From assembly GCF_910592395.1 (NCBI RefSeq), contig NC_088317.1:4030001-4094000 (forward strand): a DNA stretch of 64,000 bases. The letters run 5' to 3'. The notes below the pieces were generated by a model, which was given only the letters and a program-made list of their open reading frames with translations, did not search any database and was not told the origin of the DNA. Origin of the DNA: Lineus longissimus. Its lineage: Eukaryota; Nemertea; Pilidiophora; Heteronemertea; Lineidae. Shown here piece by piece: positions 21,731-36,000 of this stretch. The translations under genes were made by a program, and so were the position numbers. Positions within the stretch are counted from its first letter, which is position 1; each line of letters starts with the position of its first letter.

Positions 21731-22549
21731 AGGACACCACTAATCTCATCCAGTCAAAGAGTGATATAAGTCAGAATTTCTATAATAAATAGAATATTTA
21801 TTCAATTTACATACCTGACATACACAATAGAAATGGTGTACGGTGGCCAAGTGCAAGCGAAATACAGAAATCTGACAGATTTACACAACAAAATTGTGAG
21901 AAAAAAGCAAAAACAGGTTGCAATAAGAATTGCTTTACACATGTGTGCAAGTGACCAGATGGGGCAATATTATTTATTCTGAATTATTTTGCTACCAAAA
22001 ATTTGAAAACTAGCCCGAGATCAAAATAATTATAGGAACAAATGCCATTCTGAAGGCTGAAACTTGGATTTTGAAATTTGGAAAAAGATAAACTCTGTTC
22101 TAGTTTTCATGTACAACAAGTATGCAAAAAGAAGAAATTCCACCTCTCCAAATTATACAAAGATTTGTGCGACTCCGATCTGTAAAGTGGGATCCACCAA
22201 TGGGAATATCTTATGATGGTCTGTGATGGAGTATGGTCAGTCATTTCTTGTCACCACCTATGGACTTCAGACTAAAGAACTGAATTGTTATCTGCAGAGT
22301 TGTTTCTAACAAAGTACATCCCATCAGACCAAAGATATTCATACATCGTAAGGTGGATCCCGGCCAACTTAAGTTACTCAACTAAATATCTACAGTCAAT
22401 ATACACTCTCTGTTGATACACACCAGCTACCTAAACAAGACTTGTTGAAAACAGCAGGATTTGGAGATCAAAAAGAAATGCTGCCAGTGCAACAGACGCT
22501 GGGAAACCGTCCCTGGAGAATCGGTATATTGGACGCTGCTTGGTAAGAT

Positions 22550-22770
22550 GTGACCCGCTCTACCAAAACTAGGCGCTTGTCGCATCTGAACTTGACAGGT
22601 TGATACGGACTTGTTGTTCATTTCCCTATTGTAGACCTTTTGTGAAATCTATTACAAACTGATTTGGTCACATTTCACAAAAGGTCTACAATAGGGAAAT
22701 GAACAACAAGTCCGTATCAACCTGTCAAGTTCAGATGCGACAAGAGCCTAGTTTTGGTAGAGCGGGTCAC
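22550..22770. mobile_element. Hairpin MITE, copy 1 (4-bp TSD AGAT)
   Basis: The ends 'gtgacccgctctacc' and 'ggtagagcgggtcac' are perfect inverted repeats, and the arms pair almost base-for-base through 'aactaggcgcttgtcgcatc' and 'acaggttgatacggacttg' to a short loop near 22660. AGAT directly precedes and follows the element. It is nearly identical to the element at 41686-41911. Confidence 0.92.
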
Positions 22771-22984
22771 AGATGTGCCTTGCAAACTATCAGGTTAGAA
22801 CTATTATTCTAGCATCTCTGCTGGTGCACTAGACAACATACACGCCGATGTACTTGACAGCATACATGTACATGCACAAGGGGGTCATGATATCAGTATG
22901 CAGGCCAATAAAAGTTCCGAGAAGCGAGCAGACAGAAAAAGGAGAATATTTCAACAGCTTTCACAGCTGTTCAGGCAGATGACA

Positions 22985-23130
22985 GAGAGAAAACTCGCAA
23001 AGACCATTGACATGAGAGAAAACTGGCTCAAACCATTGAAAAGAGAAAGCAAACTGGCTCAAACCAGTGCTTGAGAGAAGACTGGCTCAAACCAGTATTG
23101 GAGAGAGAAGACTGGCTAAAACCATTGACA
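22985..23130 (+). repeat. Short tandem repeat of 'GACTGGCTCAAACCAT' type
   Basis: Four to five irregular units of roughly 30-36 bp contain 'gagagaa' plus 'actggctcaaaccagt/att'. The phrase resembles the monomers in the KDM6 intron array (27137-27645) only weakly ('gactggc'). Confidence 0.6.
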
Positions 23131-24703
23131 GTCAATATTCGAACGCTCTGAATTTCTGACGGCTTGAGAAATCAGGCTCTTAAAGGCCGACTTCGTTTGT
23201 TCAAAGATTTGAAAATTGAATTCTTGAATAAACAAAGGCCTTTAAAACCTTTTTATAAATACTTGTCGTTGTATGATATAGATTGATTCAGGAGACAACT
23301 TGACTTGTGCATTAAATGACAGCTCCTACCTACTGTTCACAGAACCCCTTCCTCTCTAGGGCAAATTATGAAGTTTTTTTCTGTACATCTTTCAAAATGA
23401 GCTCACTGCTCACGTCCAAGACGTCACACTGACAGTGCACATGTATCGACCACTCCAAAAATTGATAATCACCGACAAACATCTCAAAAATTATTTTACA
23501 AGATATTTACAACAAATATTCTAAAAGACTCAAACATAAAATTTCAGGTTTCATATCTTTATGAAACAAGGAGTTCACCGTTCAACAAGTGACAACGACT
23601 TGACTTCACCAAAACTGCAAATCACACTTTATTCCTGAAAGAGGTTTCGAAATTTCAGATGCTTCTAACTCAGTTATCAACAATCAGTTTGTTCAAAGGT
23701 TAAGAAGGGTTTTTTGGTTCAAAATATTACACAAATTTGCACTGAATATAAATTTCAACATTGCTGTTGTGTAGACCAATACGTCAATACAATACATGCG
23801 CATTTGAAATTTGAATTTTACAGAAGTTGCCACTCCTCGAATGGTCAAAGTGATCCCACAGAACTACAATACCTATTAACCCACTGTTAGCATACAGTTT
23901 ATTACATTTATTTCATCTAATTCAAAGTCAACGGTCATATAAAGTTCTAATGTACAAAATACTATATCGTACCAAATGAGGTTCGGCCCACGTTGATGAC
24001 AACACCAGGTACACATCGTAAAAAATCTCGTCAAAATGCACTAGGGATTCTCATCAACTCGGACGAACTTAACAATATACATAAACTTCGGTATCAAATA
24101 TGGCAGTTTGAAGCTTTCGGCGGAATTGTTCTATTGGCGTTAAACAATTCTAAAGTTCTGGCAAGCTGACGTCATCAACAAACGGAACCAGGGATGAAAG
24201 TACTGCCTCTAGTGAACTGCTGAGAATGCAGGAATTATCTCTCGACACTCCTTCTTTGCAACTTAAGCAATGCAGAAAAACATTTTGTTGGAGAACTTGG
24301 AGAATTTAAACTCTATTAGATGAATTTCATTAAGACAGCCACTAATTTTCAGTGGGAACTCAGTTAAACATTCAGTAGATACCACAAGGTACATCCCATC
24401 CCTGACCAAAGTGACATCGTTGCCTCTATCATTTTGAAAATACTGCAAACCGGGAAATATCAGCAGCCATTATAGCTCAACTTTGGCCAGGATATTTTGA
24501 AAATAGTATTGGCAATTAGATTCGGTTTCTCCAAGCGTTATATTTTCCCGAATTTCACAGATCGGGATAAACGCAACACCAAAACACATCAGAAAATTTC
24601 CCGGTTTACAAAATGGTAATTTCATAATGCTTGTGTATAGACATAAGGGTTATCACCTTAACAACACTAAAATTATCTCAAACTCTACGTATGTCAGACA
24701 GTC

Positions 24704-24904
24704 ATGGCGTATTCGAATCCCTGCACATGTGTAATACGCGAGTACTGTTCTGGGGTTAGTGGTATCAAACGGGTAAAATATCAAACCTGTTGCATCTTGT
24801 TTTGGGTCGTTCCTGTCATGTGATCATTCGCATGTTGGTTGTCGTCATTTGAAACTCGCTCTCAGGTCAGTTTCAACGCAACTGCAGGAATTCGAATACG
24901 CCGT
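24704..24904. mobile_element. Inverted-repeat element (~200 bp)
   Basis: The left end 'atggcgtattcgaatccctg' matches the reverse complement of the right end 'caggaattcgaatacgccgt' with one inserted base. The interior has no ORF. Target-site duplication is unclear. Confidence 0.6.
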
Positions 24905-26397
24905 TATCTTTTTGCGCAATGGACTACAATCGTTATGAATGATACAAACAATGACAAGTGGAAAACTTAACGTTTTGGTTATAACAGGCGTGATGTAGTT
25001 CTCCGACGTGCCTGGTCCTGCTGCCAGGTGAGTCCATGGCAACTTGAAGGAAGGCTAGGAATTCATGGGTGGTCAACTAGACAGGTGTGCAGAGCCCAAG
25101 TTGGTCAAATCTATGACTGAAACGGGGTTGCTCCTTTAGTTTTTAACGATCAGAGACAACATTAATGGAAAGCAGAGTGTCCATTCTCAACAGAAATCAC
25201 AGGGAAGAGTACGGAAGACCCCATTGTCTGAAGTGAGAGACCCCAATCTTCATATTTACATCAAAATTGTCCATCTCTGGTATTGTTTTGCTCTGAATAC
25301 CAGAAATCCTGTTAAAGTGAGGTTTGTTTATGATAGTGTCACCCTATAAAGAACCAAAAGAAAGAGCCAGCTATTTTGGCTTTTAAGACTCTTTACTTCC
25401 ATACTTCTTAATCTAATGCCAGATGCCTGACGAGAAGGCAGTTGGTACCTTACATCTTACAGGGAACCTACCGCATCGGATAAAGACTCGAACCTCTGAC
25501 CTTCCACTAACGAGGCTTACACCCCCAACTAGTAGGTCATCAGGATCAATCATTCGGTTTAGAAGTACTTGCCATTTGAGATCTTCTCAACACATCTGCT
25601 AAACCATCTACCCCACACACAACCCAGCCTTCACACAAGCTGCCAAGTCTGACCCACCTTATTTCTGAGACAAAGTAACAACCCCTGTATGTAATACAGG
25701 AACCCTGAGATGAACTTGTGGCTCCTTTACAATGTTATATTTCACTAGAGTTCACATTTCTAGCGACAATTAAAATACTTTTGAGCTTCTTTGGACATAA
25801 TGAACATATGGTATAACATAGCACGGTCAATTTGGGAACACGCCCACAAGAAATTGACATTTTCATTCATACATTTTAGCGACAATTCGTTCTTAAACAC
25901 ACTGGATTCTAATATCATATTGCCATTCCGAAGGTATGTTACCCACAAATAATATACTTATAGGTTGTTTAAATAAAGATGCTTTAAACTTGGTTAACGT
26001 AACAGCTTCTGCGGACACTACGGCCACAAATGACCGTCTCCGCCAACATGGATGTCGTTTGATGGCCGTGACAATATGACCTAATCTCGGACTTGGAACT
26101 ATTTTGAGAAAATTCAAAAAACCTATCATTTTACGCAAAATACAGCATACAAAACTAAGAAGAATACCATCAGAAAGTACTGTCCACCTGTAATTGCCTC
26201 TTTATTTTTGTGATTCGCCAAAATTTCCAAAAAACGTCTTTTACATTATAAAAATTTCTTTTGCATTTTCGTATCAAAAGTGTTTTTTGTATCTTTGAGT
26301 GTCTAAGTCATTCGCAAATCTGCGAAAAATAAAACGCCAGTGGAAATTGAATGGTCTACAGTACTCATCGACAGCTTTCCATGTGGCAAATTTAGCC

Positions 26398-26403
26398 TTT
26401 ATT
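26398..26403 (-). terminator. Candidate poly(A) signal of KDM6
   Basis: Plus-strand TTTATT is AATAAA on the minus strand, about 240 bases after the KDM6 stop codon. A second is near 26200. Confidence 0.4.
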
Positions 26404-26643
26404 CCTTATATAGATAAGGTCTATTATGATCCCTGAATTTGTAAAACGGATGCATCCATCGCAGCAACCAATGGAGTACACACAGCATCCATTGCAGTAA
26501 CCACTGCGTACACTGTCACGCACAATAAATAAAATACAAATGATTCTGTAATCCTGGCGTAGGATGATGACATCAGCTTGCCATCTTCTGCCCTCGCTAT
26601 GTACATCTGGTCATTATGGTATTTACACCAACAACGTCCTTCA

Positions 26644-27063
26644 CTACGAACCCTGGAAAGATATGACGTAAACATTAGTCCAACAGCAGGTGTGGTCAGA
26701 ACTCACATTTTCAAGAAAAATTTGGGGATAGCCAAAGTCACTCTTTCTATTTAACGACTTTAGACCATAAAATCCGACCTATTTCATCCTCTCTCTGGTA
26801 AAAGACATTAAGTTTTTGGGAAATTCTGGTGTAATGCCAAAAAAGGAGACGCGAAAATGTTCCATGCAAATTAGCAGATTTAAACCTACCGTCATGGACT
26901 GGTGTACAAAGTTGTCGTAAGTCTCGCACAACTCCTCCATGCTGAATTCCTGCAGGACGACAATGTCCTGCAATGTGGGTGAGATACGCCTCGCACAGCC
27001 CTGACAGTGAACGACAAACTTCTTATCTTGTTCCTTCACGAACAAGAAGTTGAAGACTTCGGC
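26644..27063 (-). other. KDM6 zinc-module end and tiny terminal exon
   Basis: Exon 21 supplies C1310 and C1313 (VHCQGCARR), completing the GATA-like zinc fold that reads H3 residues N-terminal to K27, then '[19 protein letters not shown]'. A GTAGGT donor joins it to a terminal exon with only Gly-Ser-stop. If the intron were retained, the frame would read on for about 40 more codons. Confidence 0.85.
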
Positions 27064-30000
27064 CTGAAAGATATCAGCAATCGAATTAAGACAGGGGCAA
27101 CACGTTTCAAATCAACCTGAAATGAGAAACTGTTCAGAAGACTGGCAGCACATCATAGCTCAAGTTCAAAAGACTAGCAGCACTTCATAGCTCAAGTTGA
27201 GAAGACTGGCAGCGCTTCATAGCTCAAGTTAAGGAGACGGGAAGTGCCTCATAGATCAAGGTAAGAAGACTGGCAGTGCCTCATAGCCCAAGTTCAAAAG
27301 ACTAGCAGCACTTCATAGCTCAAGTTGAGAAGACTGGCAGCGCTTCATAGCTCAAGTTAAGGAGACGGGAAATGCCTCATAGATCAAGGTAAGAACACTG
27401 GCAGTGCCTCATAGCCCAAGTTCAAAAGACTAGCAGCACTTCATAGCTCAAGTTGAGAAGACTGTCAGCGCTTCATAGCTCAAGTTAAGGAGACGGGAAA
27501 TGCCTCATAGATCAAGGCAAGAAGACTGGCAGTGCCTCATAGCCCAAGTTCAAAAGACTAGCAGCACTTCATAGCTCGAGTTGAGAAGACTGGCAGCGCT
27601 TCATAGCTCAAGTTCAAAAGACTGGCAGCGCTTCATATCTCAACTGAACTTGTGGACCTAGATTCTCTTCAGAGCTCACATGCCTGTTTACACCAGTAGA
27701 CTCGGAAAATAAATGATCAGAAAATGACGCTTCTTTGTGGAAAAGTTTTGTGTTTCTAAAGATTCATCGCTACTCACCTCACAGTCATTACAGTAATGTA
27801 CAACCTCTTCTCTCTTCCTCCCATGCCACTTCACCTCCTTGCCGTTCGCCTGCACAAAGTTTAACGTGTACTGACACTGGCGAAGCGTCCTCATCAAGCA
27901 GTACCTGCAATTATGAGCGACACCAAAGACTCATCACTTAAAATATCATCACAACTTCTTCAAGAAATTACCCCAAATTAAAAGATCATAAAATTATTTG
28001 GAAATTACTTGTTCGTTCTTGAAGTGATGAGTGACAACGTGAATTGTATGTAAAACGAACTTTAGAGGAGAATCCACTTACTTCAAAAGCTCATAGAGCT
28101 TTGGGTCGGGGATTCGAACATTCTTGACAATGTTCCACGAGAGATGGGCAACCGGCACAATCGACTTGACCCCTTGGAGTTTATTCCATTCGTAGCGGTC
28201 CACGGCCATCAAGTACTGCTTGGCCGTCAGGGATCCTACGTTCCACGCTATATTGTTACACCAACCCTGGAATGGAACCGCCATTTTAGAAGAAAAAAAT
28301 ACACTGTTGCTGTCGACCTCTACGAAAGCTCTAACAGCTCGTCGAAAATATTTCATTCAGGATTTGAAATTCTTAAACAAAGTTACAAATTTACGACACC
28401 AGCTTGACCGATGGTAATGACATCATGTTCTGGCTTTGCCTTTGTTTCGATTTTTGTCGTTATCGATCAACAAGTCTTACATTAGTGACTCTAGAGTATC
28501 AACACTTACTATTGCCTGCACCCAATGTACAGTTCCGGCGTTGACCCACACCAAGTCGCCCGGTTTCTGGATGAACCGATAAACTGGTATATTCTCTTCG
28601 TACAAATCCTCCAACATTGGCCACCATGACCCAGTCAGATAGTTGATATTGAACCTGAAGAAGACGGAGAACGTTTTTATAAAAGATAAAAAACAAAATT
28701 ACAAATGGTCATTTCATTGGTACTCAGTTGAATTAGTTAATTTTTCCTAACCAAGGTAAGAATATTAACTTATCATTTTGCTCTACAACATTGAAGTAAT
28801 GTGTTTTTGATGCCAATCATATAAATTCTTAAAAGAAAACAACTTACTTCTCACACAGGTGATGAATAGCTCCCCAGTACGTCTCGGGCACCGAAAACCA
28901 CTCGCAATCTCCCGGTCCAATATTAATATTCACCGAGCACAAGTTGTTATTCTCTTGGTGCCCAGGCGTCCGTGATCCGGGTACTTTCATGTAAAGCTGG
29001 ACCGAGTTCATACCGAGGATCGTATAGCCTACGTGACTTAGCATATTACCCGCCGATACCACACGCGTAAAGACGGGTAATTTGTGCAACTCCTGGAGCT
29101 GAGGTTTCCACTTTTTCTCATCGGAGAGGTCGACGTTTGTTCCGAATTTTATCAACTTCTTCGGCTTTTTTCTGAAATGGAAAACATTTAATGAGCTTAT
29201 TTTGAAATATGTATGTTTCGAAACAGTTGCATGAACAACAACTGCAGTACTGCATTGTGTATAATTGCATTTCTATTTTCCTGATCCAGGATATAATATG
29301 AACGGCGTATCCCTTTAAGTCTTCTGGTGATGTAGTAAACACAAATTACCAATACATGTATTTTAAGACGTACCCTTTCCCTCGATCCGAATCACTGTCG
29401 GATTCCCGCCCGCCAGTCTTCCCGCTATTCTTCTCCATCTCTTCCCGTAGCGAGTCTTGGAAGGACATGGCCTGATACTGTGCATATTTCGCTATCGTAG
29501 TATGAGATCGGCTGCTGTCGCAGTACCACACCGTGTTACCAAACTGATCCCGGTTGTCATCCGGGGCTTGCTGGCGCTGCGTCCGCACTTCCACCCGGTG
29601 CTCTGCATTCGCCTCCACCAAAGTTCTCGTGGAGAACAAACTCAAATCTGAAATGTGGTACAGTATTAAGTTAGATCTAGCACTCTGAGGACTTTACTGC
29701 TAACGGTGACAGCACTGTGTTGGCGGTTGAATACAATACAGGCCGTCCGTATAAAAATCACATTTTTAATGAATTTGTGGTTTTTTAAATGAAATAACAT
29801 ATATTTATGGATGGGAGACTAATATATGGATAGTCAATTTGTCATCAGGGAAACTGGCCATCACTTTTCAGAATGTCAGTCAAATTCAATTTTTTCTCTT
29901 TCCAAACTTTGAAATTTCTGCGTCAATTTCAAAGACGTCCCACCTCCTTTGATCTGTGCCGGACTTACCAAGTTTGAGGGCACCAGCCAGGCCTCTTATC

Positions 30001-33000
30001 ACGGATACAGGCTGGGACAGGCAGTATTGCTGCAACTCCGGTGAGAACGCGTCACGTTTACTTTCCAAGTAGACGCTTGGCGTTGGTGGATAGAGCTTAT
30101 CCTTGGGTAATGTACTGTATGGTTTTGGAGGCGGCATCGGCGGCGGACATTTATCGGATAGAATACTGGTGTTGCAGATACCATTTTGACCTGAAGAAGA
30201 AGGCACCACATATGATGTCTATGCCAAAAAATGAAATGGCAGACTTAAAGGGTCTTGGGATCACCCTTTGATGTTCCCAACATTGCGTCAGATGCAACTT
30301 CAAAATCGACAATGGTTGACCCAACATGACTCATCATGGACTTGGTATCTCATAAAGGAACCCCATAGGCCCAACACTGGCATCATTCAACTAAAACTGA
30401 AAGCAAAAAGCTAAATCAAAACTACACTTACCGAATCCCTTACAAGCCTCAATAAGCTCCTTGGATGACATATTTATTGAAAGCTTCGGCGATGGCGGAG
30501 ATCCTGAACTCCTGGACGTCAGTGACGTATTAATCGATAACTCCTTGAATAACGGCATCTTATGTTCGTCCATATCACCTTTTGATTCCGATAAACTATC
30601 CAATCGTTGTAAAGTATTCAAATTCAAATTCAAATTACTATCACTCGACGTCATTGTGCCCGTCTGACTAGATAAACTATTATTGCTTAAATCGTCTGCA
30701 TGTTTTTCTGTATGTCCGGGAGGATCAAACTGCGCTAATAAATCATCTGCTAACGACGAAGCAATGTCTTTTTGCGTTAATAGCGCGGTGAGTTCTTGGT
30801 CTGTCATATTCGCCGGATTTACGCTCTGTAAATCGCGCGGGAGTCCTAATAAATCTCCGGCCGACGAATGTTGGTTGTCGGCAACGCCGGGAAAGGAATG
30901 ATCGTTTGATGAATGTGAATGGATGGCTGACGACATGTTACCCTGAGATAGAAGATTATTGGTTTGCGTTCCGCTGAATGGAATGTTCGACACCTGAGGT
31001 AATTCCATCCCGGGACGCGGAAAAGGCACATTTTGTCCCATATTCATCTGCTGAAGATTCACGTTGTCCAGTTTGTGGCCCATCGGGCCCTGTTGCGACG
31101 ACTTCATCGGTAAGTTCATGCCCATGCCACTAGGGGGCGGTATGTTTCCACCACTCGGATGCATCGGTAATGGATAGGGAGGATTGGGCTTGATTCCCGG
31201 GTGATTTCCCTGAATATTTCCTGGATGAATGTTCATGTTTTGATTCGACATCTGCATGCCTGGCATGCCCTAGAACAAAAAAAGTTGAAAAAGTTAAAGT
31301 TTTGGGTTTATAGTCTGATATCAACTACGATATAGGTTATCATCCAACTTTACACTTTAACCCCAGTCTGTCCTGAAACCTTTCAGTCGACCTTAGATGA
31401 GCTGCTAAACCAGCGCTACAATCTGAAGATTTCGGACCGGTACCTGCTTACACCAGTACATTTTCACGCCGACAGTGGGGATTGAACCAGGATTGAGAAA
31501 GGATTGAAAAGTGCTATATATGAATCAAACTTAAAGGGTAACTCGTGTCAAATTTCACCATATAATGTTTTAGCTGTTTTTGACAAATGACTACGTCACT
31601 TTCTCATAAATCGGTAAGGTTTTCGAATCGAAATGCACATTTTCTAGGAATGGATGGTTTAATCCCGCCCGGACGGGTCGCTTCGATGCCGTTTTCGTTG
31701 ATGTCGTCACAACGTGAACATTTTCGCGGTCGCAGTGGTTTACATTCAGCGATTTTATAATAAATCTAATCAAAAATGGAAAATTTGAGCTTTACATTTG
31801 TGATCAACAATTAAAAACGGACGTATTTCCGCAAAGTTGTAAATCACATCATAGTATCACTTTGAATATTTATGTGTATGTACCCAGTAGCTGCTCCTTT
31901 ACCTCTCCAGGAGCACTTTCGGATGCCAGAAGCGCTTTGAGCAGCGTTGATGTGGATGAGCGCTATGATGTTGCCAGAAGCACTTTGAGCAGGGTTGATG
32001 TGGATGAGCGCTATTATGATGCCAAACAATAAAATCAACCATACCTGAGGTGACATCATGCCCTGCTGCTGCTGTTGCCTTTGCATTTGCTGCAAGAAAT
32101 GTTGATGCATGAAATTCTGCTTCTGGAGATGATGCAGTAACTGCTGCTGTTGCTGGTTCAAGTTGCTCTGGTTCTGCTGCAGGTAGTGCATCATGTTAAG
32201 CTGTTCTGGGTTGAGGGGCGGCGGGCCTGGAGGCTGGGAGGGCGATGTATCCCCTCCATCACTTCCCTGAAATATAACAAAGATTTCTATGAAAACGCAA
32301 AAGCTTGGAAATCAGTAGTTCAGTTTCCAGAAAGCTCTACATTCTGAAACGTATCAATTTAAAATGAACTGTAGTTCCACCTTGGTTTTTGTCTTCATTT
32401 TATCTCCACCCTCCTGGGTTTTGGTGAGACAACCATTACCTCCAGTTCCGTACCAATTCCTCACACAAGAAACATAAACACCTACCCTCTTCTTATTCGA
32501 GCTCTTTCGTCTCTTAGCTGCAGGCTGGTCCGACATCTGACCGGGCGAGAACTGATTCTGGCCCATCGGATGCGGGCTAAGCGGGCTGGGCATCATACAA
32601 TTTGCGGGCATATTAGGATTAACGGAAAGCTGATTGGTCAACATATTCTGTTGCTGCTGCTGCATCTTGATCTGGTTCGGATTGACCATTCTTGCCTGGG
32701 AAACGGAAAGACAAAATTTCTATTACTTAATTACGGAACCAGTGTCACTGTGACCTGAAATTGTAATCGCAGCTACGTGAAACAAAAATATCTCTCGTCT
32801 GCAAATAAATACCTTCGTTGCAATGTACATGCAGCATTGTCTTAAAATACACTGTGCCTCGTTCTGGCCACAGCGGTTTTTGTGTCACAGCCATAACCGC
32901 TTGGGTTGGTACAAAATGTGGAAGTAGTACGATGCAGTCAAAATCATACCACAACGTTTAGAGCAAGCTGTTATAGAATAGATATGAATACCTCACAGGC

Positions 33001-36000
33001 AGCATCAGTTGTTTTACCTACAATAACTTGGGGGAAGCAGACGTTTTGCCCATAACCTCACTTGGTTTGGGTCAACATTTTAGCTCCACCTTTGTGGAAT
33101 TTGGTGAGACAAACAAAACCTCCAGTTTGGTATCACTTCCTTCATCAGTAACATGCATTGCTGAATCATTCTATAACTTATACAACTCAAGAATGTCCTT
33201 TTCAGACACAAAGTTTGGGATTCTACTATCAACTGTTAGTGGAAAGTCACAGCAACTCTTCAAGCACAATCACAAGATGTCAGCGAAAAGCACAATCTAA
33301 GCTATGCAAAGTTACTCTACAACAGAACACATATCACATTTCACTTGATGTCATCCCTTAGTCTACCATGCTTTGTTTATAGTTATCATGCACCAAAATA
33401 TAATTTGTGTCCGGTTATTTTCATTTATGTTGTCTTGACCAGCATCCATGCACATTCCGTTAGAGAAAGCACTATCTACTTCAGTGTCCTCCATATTGAG
33501 AAGTAAAAGCACCCTGCCTTGAGCTCTATGCAACCCAAGACCCTTTTGGAAAATGTGACCAATTCCTCTTACATACTCTTCCCTGGACCTCTAGATTTTG
33601 AAAAATAAGTTTTTGTATCCACAGGGACCATGGTAGAGTAGTGGGTAGCGTGTCACACCCCAGAGTGAGAGGTTGTGGGTTCAAATGCCCTCCAAGGCAC
33701 TCAATTCTTCCCCATTATGAGTATGAAGAGACGCTTAGGAGATGGTCCTCAACAACCCTGGGACTCTGGGATGACAAAGCGCTTTGAGCAAGGACTTGCT
33801 GATGGAAAAGCGCACTTAGAAATCGAACTTTAACACATCAAAAGTGCCCGCACTTCTCAATATGGAGATCACAGCTACTATACCTACAGGAACTCACTAA
33901 CATTCTACGACAGAACACAAGACATGATTTGGTGTGATAAAATAGTCCTACTTTGTCAAGAACGCCTTTGTTCTTCAAACTCCATACCTGTTGTAACATG
34001 GAGCTCGTGGCTTGACGTGACGTCAGCTCGGCCGGGATCGGAAGCGACCAAGCTTCTTCTATTGCGGGTAAGGTCTTGGTTCTGTAAAGGAGATGAAATA
34101 GATCAGAGAGAATGTTGGCATATTGTCACAAGTAGGCCTTGTGCAAAATGATGTGATGTTGGCTCTGCCAGGATTACGAACTCGAGAGTCAACCCGACCA
34201 CTAGTCACCTCAACCCATTACTATAATTATTATCAGTTTTATAGCAAATTGCTACATTTTTCTACATTTTCGCCACCCACGAAAATGTACCTTCCCAAGT
34301 CTGGTGCAGATCAGTTTGCTAGATTCCGCCTACTCAACATGTTGACAACAAAGTTCCATTCAGAAAACCAGTGCTGTACTGGATCCTTTTTGACTGGTAC
34401 CCATACTTCTAGGTAGAGAGAAGCAACTACAAGGTGAAGTGTCTTGCCCAAGGACAATGAATCCGTTTGTGATTGTACCAGGTGTCGAACTCACAGCCCT
34501 CAGGTTATGATTCTGGGGCCTAATCACAACTTCATTGATTCCAACTGATTCTTCCCAGCACTTCTCTCACAGCAAAGATAGAGCACACACGACGTTGAGT
34601 AGAACTTGAGGTGACTTACTTGGGTTGATTATTCTGAACAGGAATATTATTGAACTGGTGGTTGAGATACTTGACTCTGGAAGCTAGGATGGCTGTGTTT
34701 GGGTTCTTGGCAGGTTCTGCAAAAAGGAACAGAAAATATGATTTAAAATCACTCTGGAAATGCTGTGACCACCTGAAACTGCAAGTAAAATGCCCTGCTG
34801 CATATCCATTGGCTGTTCCCTAGTGAACTTGTGGCATACTTTCCGTTGCCTCCACAGTATGTTCCCTGGGACAACCAATTGAAACGTCCAATACGCCAAC
34901 CAAAAGGATCCTTTTGTGTGTGGCACGTCACAAGGTCTCAAGCAAACACAGTACAAATAAAAACACTGTCTATGGACACACAGCTTCACTGACCAATGAC
35001 TGTAGAAGTAGAGACTGACCGTGAAGTGCCTGAATGATTTGTGAAAATGACTAATGGAACATACTAAAGCGTACTCATCAGACGGCGTCAATAAAGATTA
35101 TGCGAGTGTGTCATATCTGACCAGTAACTGATATGATACAGACATGACAACTTGGTGTTATTTTTAAACAAGGTGAGGAAGATACCAGACTTGTTAATAT
35201 GCTTTATTCACCCAACAAAACAGTAACCTAGTACATGTCATCTCTGAAACACAACGCACCCTGTTGTCACAACACCGCAGAAAGTGTCAACCAACACATC
35301 AAGTCTAGCACGTTTCAAATCAGACATCTGCCCTCAGCTGATAAACAGAACCCAAACGAAAAAGAACTTTTGCCAACAAGAGATTCAGCTTGAAGACATA
35401 GGCAGTTCTGAAAATATATCTTCAGTAAACTCGAAATTTTCGGTATTCATTTGTGAAATCTAGGACTGTAATTATCCACTTGTACCAAAAGGCCACAAAA
35501 TGAGGTCTACAAGGATTGTGGAACTGGAAACTAGACACCAGCTCAAGTGCTTCAGACATGTTCCCTAACAAAGAATAGAGAGGAAAACTGGCCAAAGGAC
35601 ACAACCCTGACCACAGAACTCTGGGGCTCTGTGGCAGAACTCTCTAGGACAACTTCGTAAGAGAAAACGAAACCGACTGTCTAGCGTGTACCTCGAAATT
35701 CGCAAACAGACAAGAAGAAGAAGAGGGGAAGCGGGAGGATGATGAGAAGAAGAAGAAGATCTCTACAACAATATAATATCTTACCTTTGTTATTTTTCTT
35801 AGCGTTTACATAGCAAGTGAGTGCATCTTTTGGCTGGCTACAATTCTCGTAGAGGATTCCCAAATCGGTCCAGGCAGCTACGTGCGATTTATCTAACTGT
35901 ACGGCACATATATACGCCTGCAGTGCATCCATAGGTTGGTTCTGCTGCTGGTACAGAACACTGGAAGAGGAGGAGGGCAGAATATCACACAATGTCTAGC

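Larger units (their letters stand above)
20800..26397. other. Intergenic region between TCTP and KDM6; no exon recognised
   Basis: Both flanking genes converge here. No coding exon with a recognisable family was seen on either strand. The region contains irregular 'ggcacaatct' repeats (21220-21730), three inverted-repeat elements (21360-21477, 22550-22770, 24704-24904) and short 'gactggctcaaaccat' repeats (22985-23130). A minus-strand AATAAA near 21795 would give KDM6 a 4.8-kb 3' UTR, which I consider less likely than the proximal signal. Confidence 0.5.

Noticed and set aside
27137-27645. Regular direct repeats resembling a CRISPR array
   Set aside because: The units are contiguous without unique spacers, lie in an animal intron and have no cas genes.
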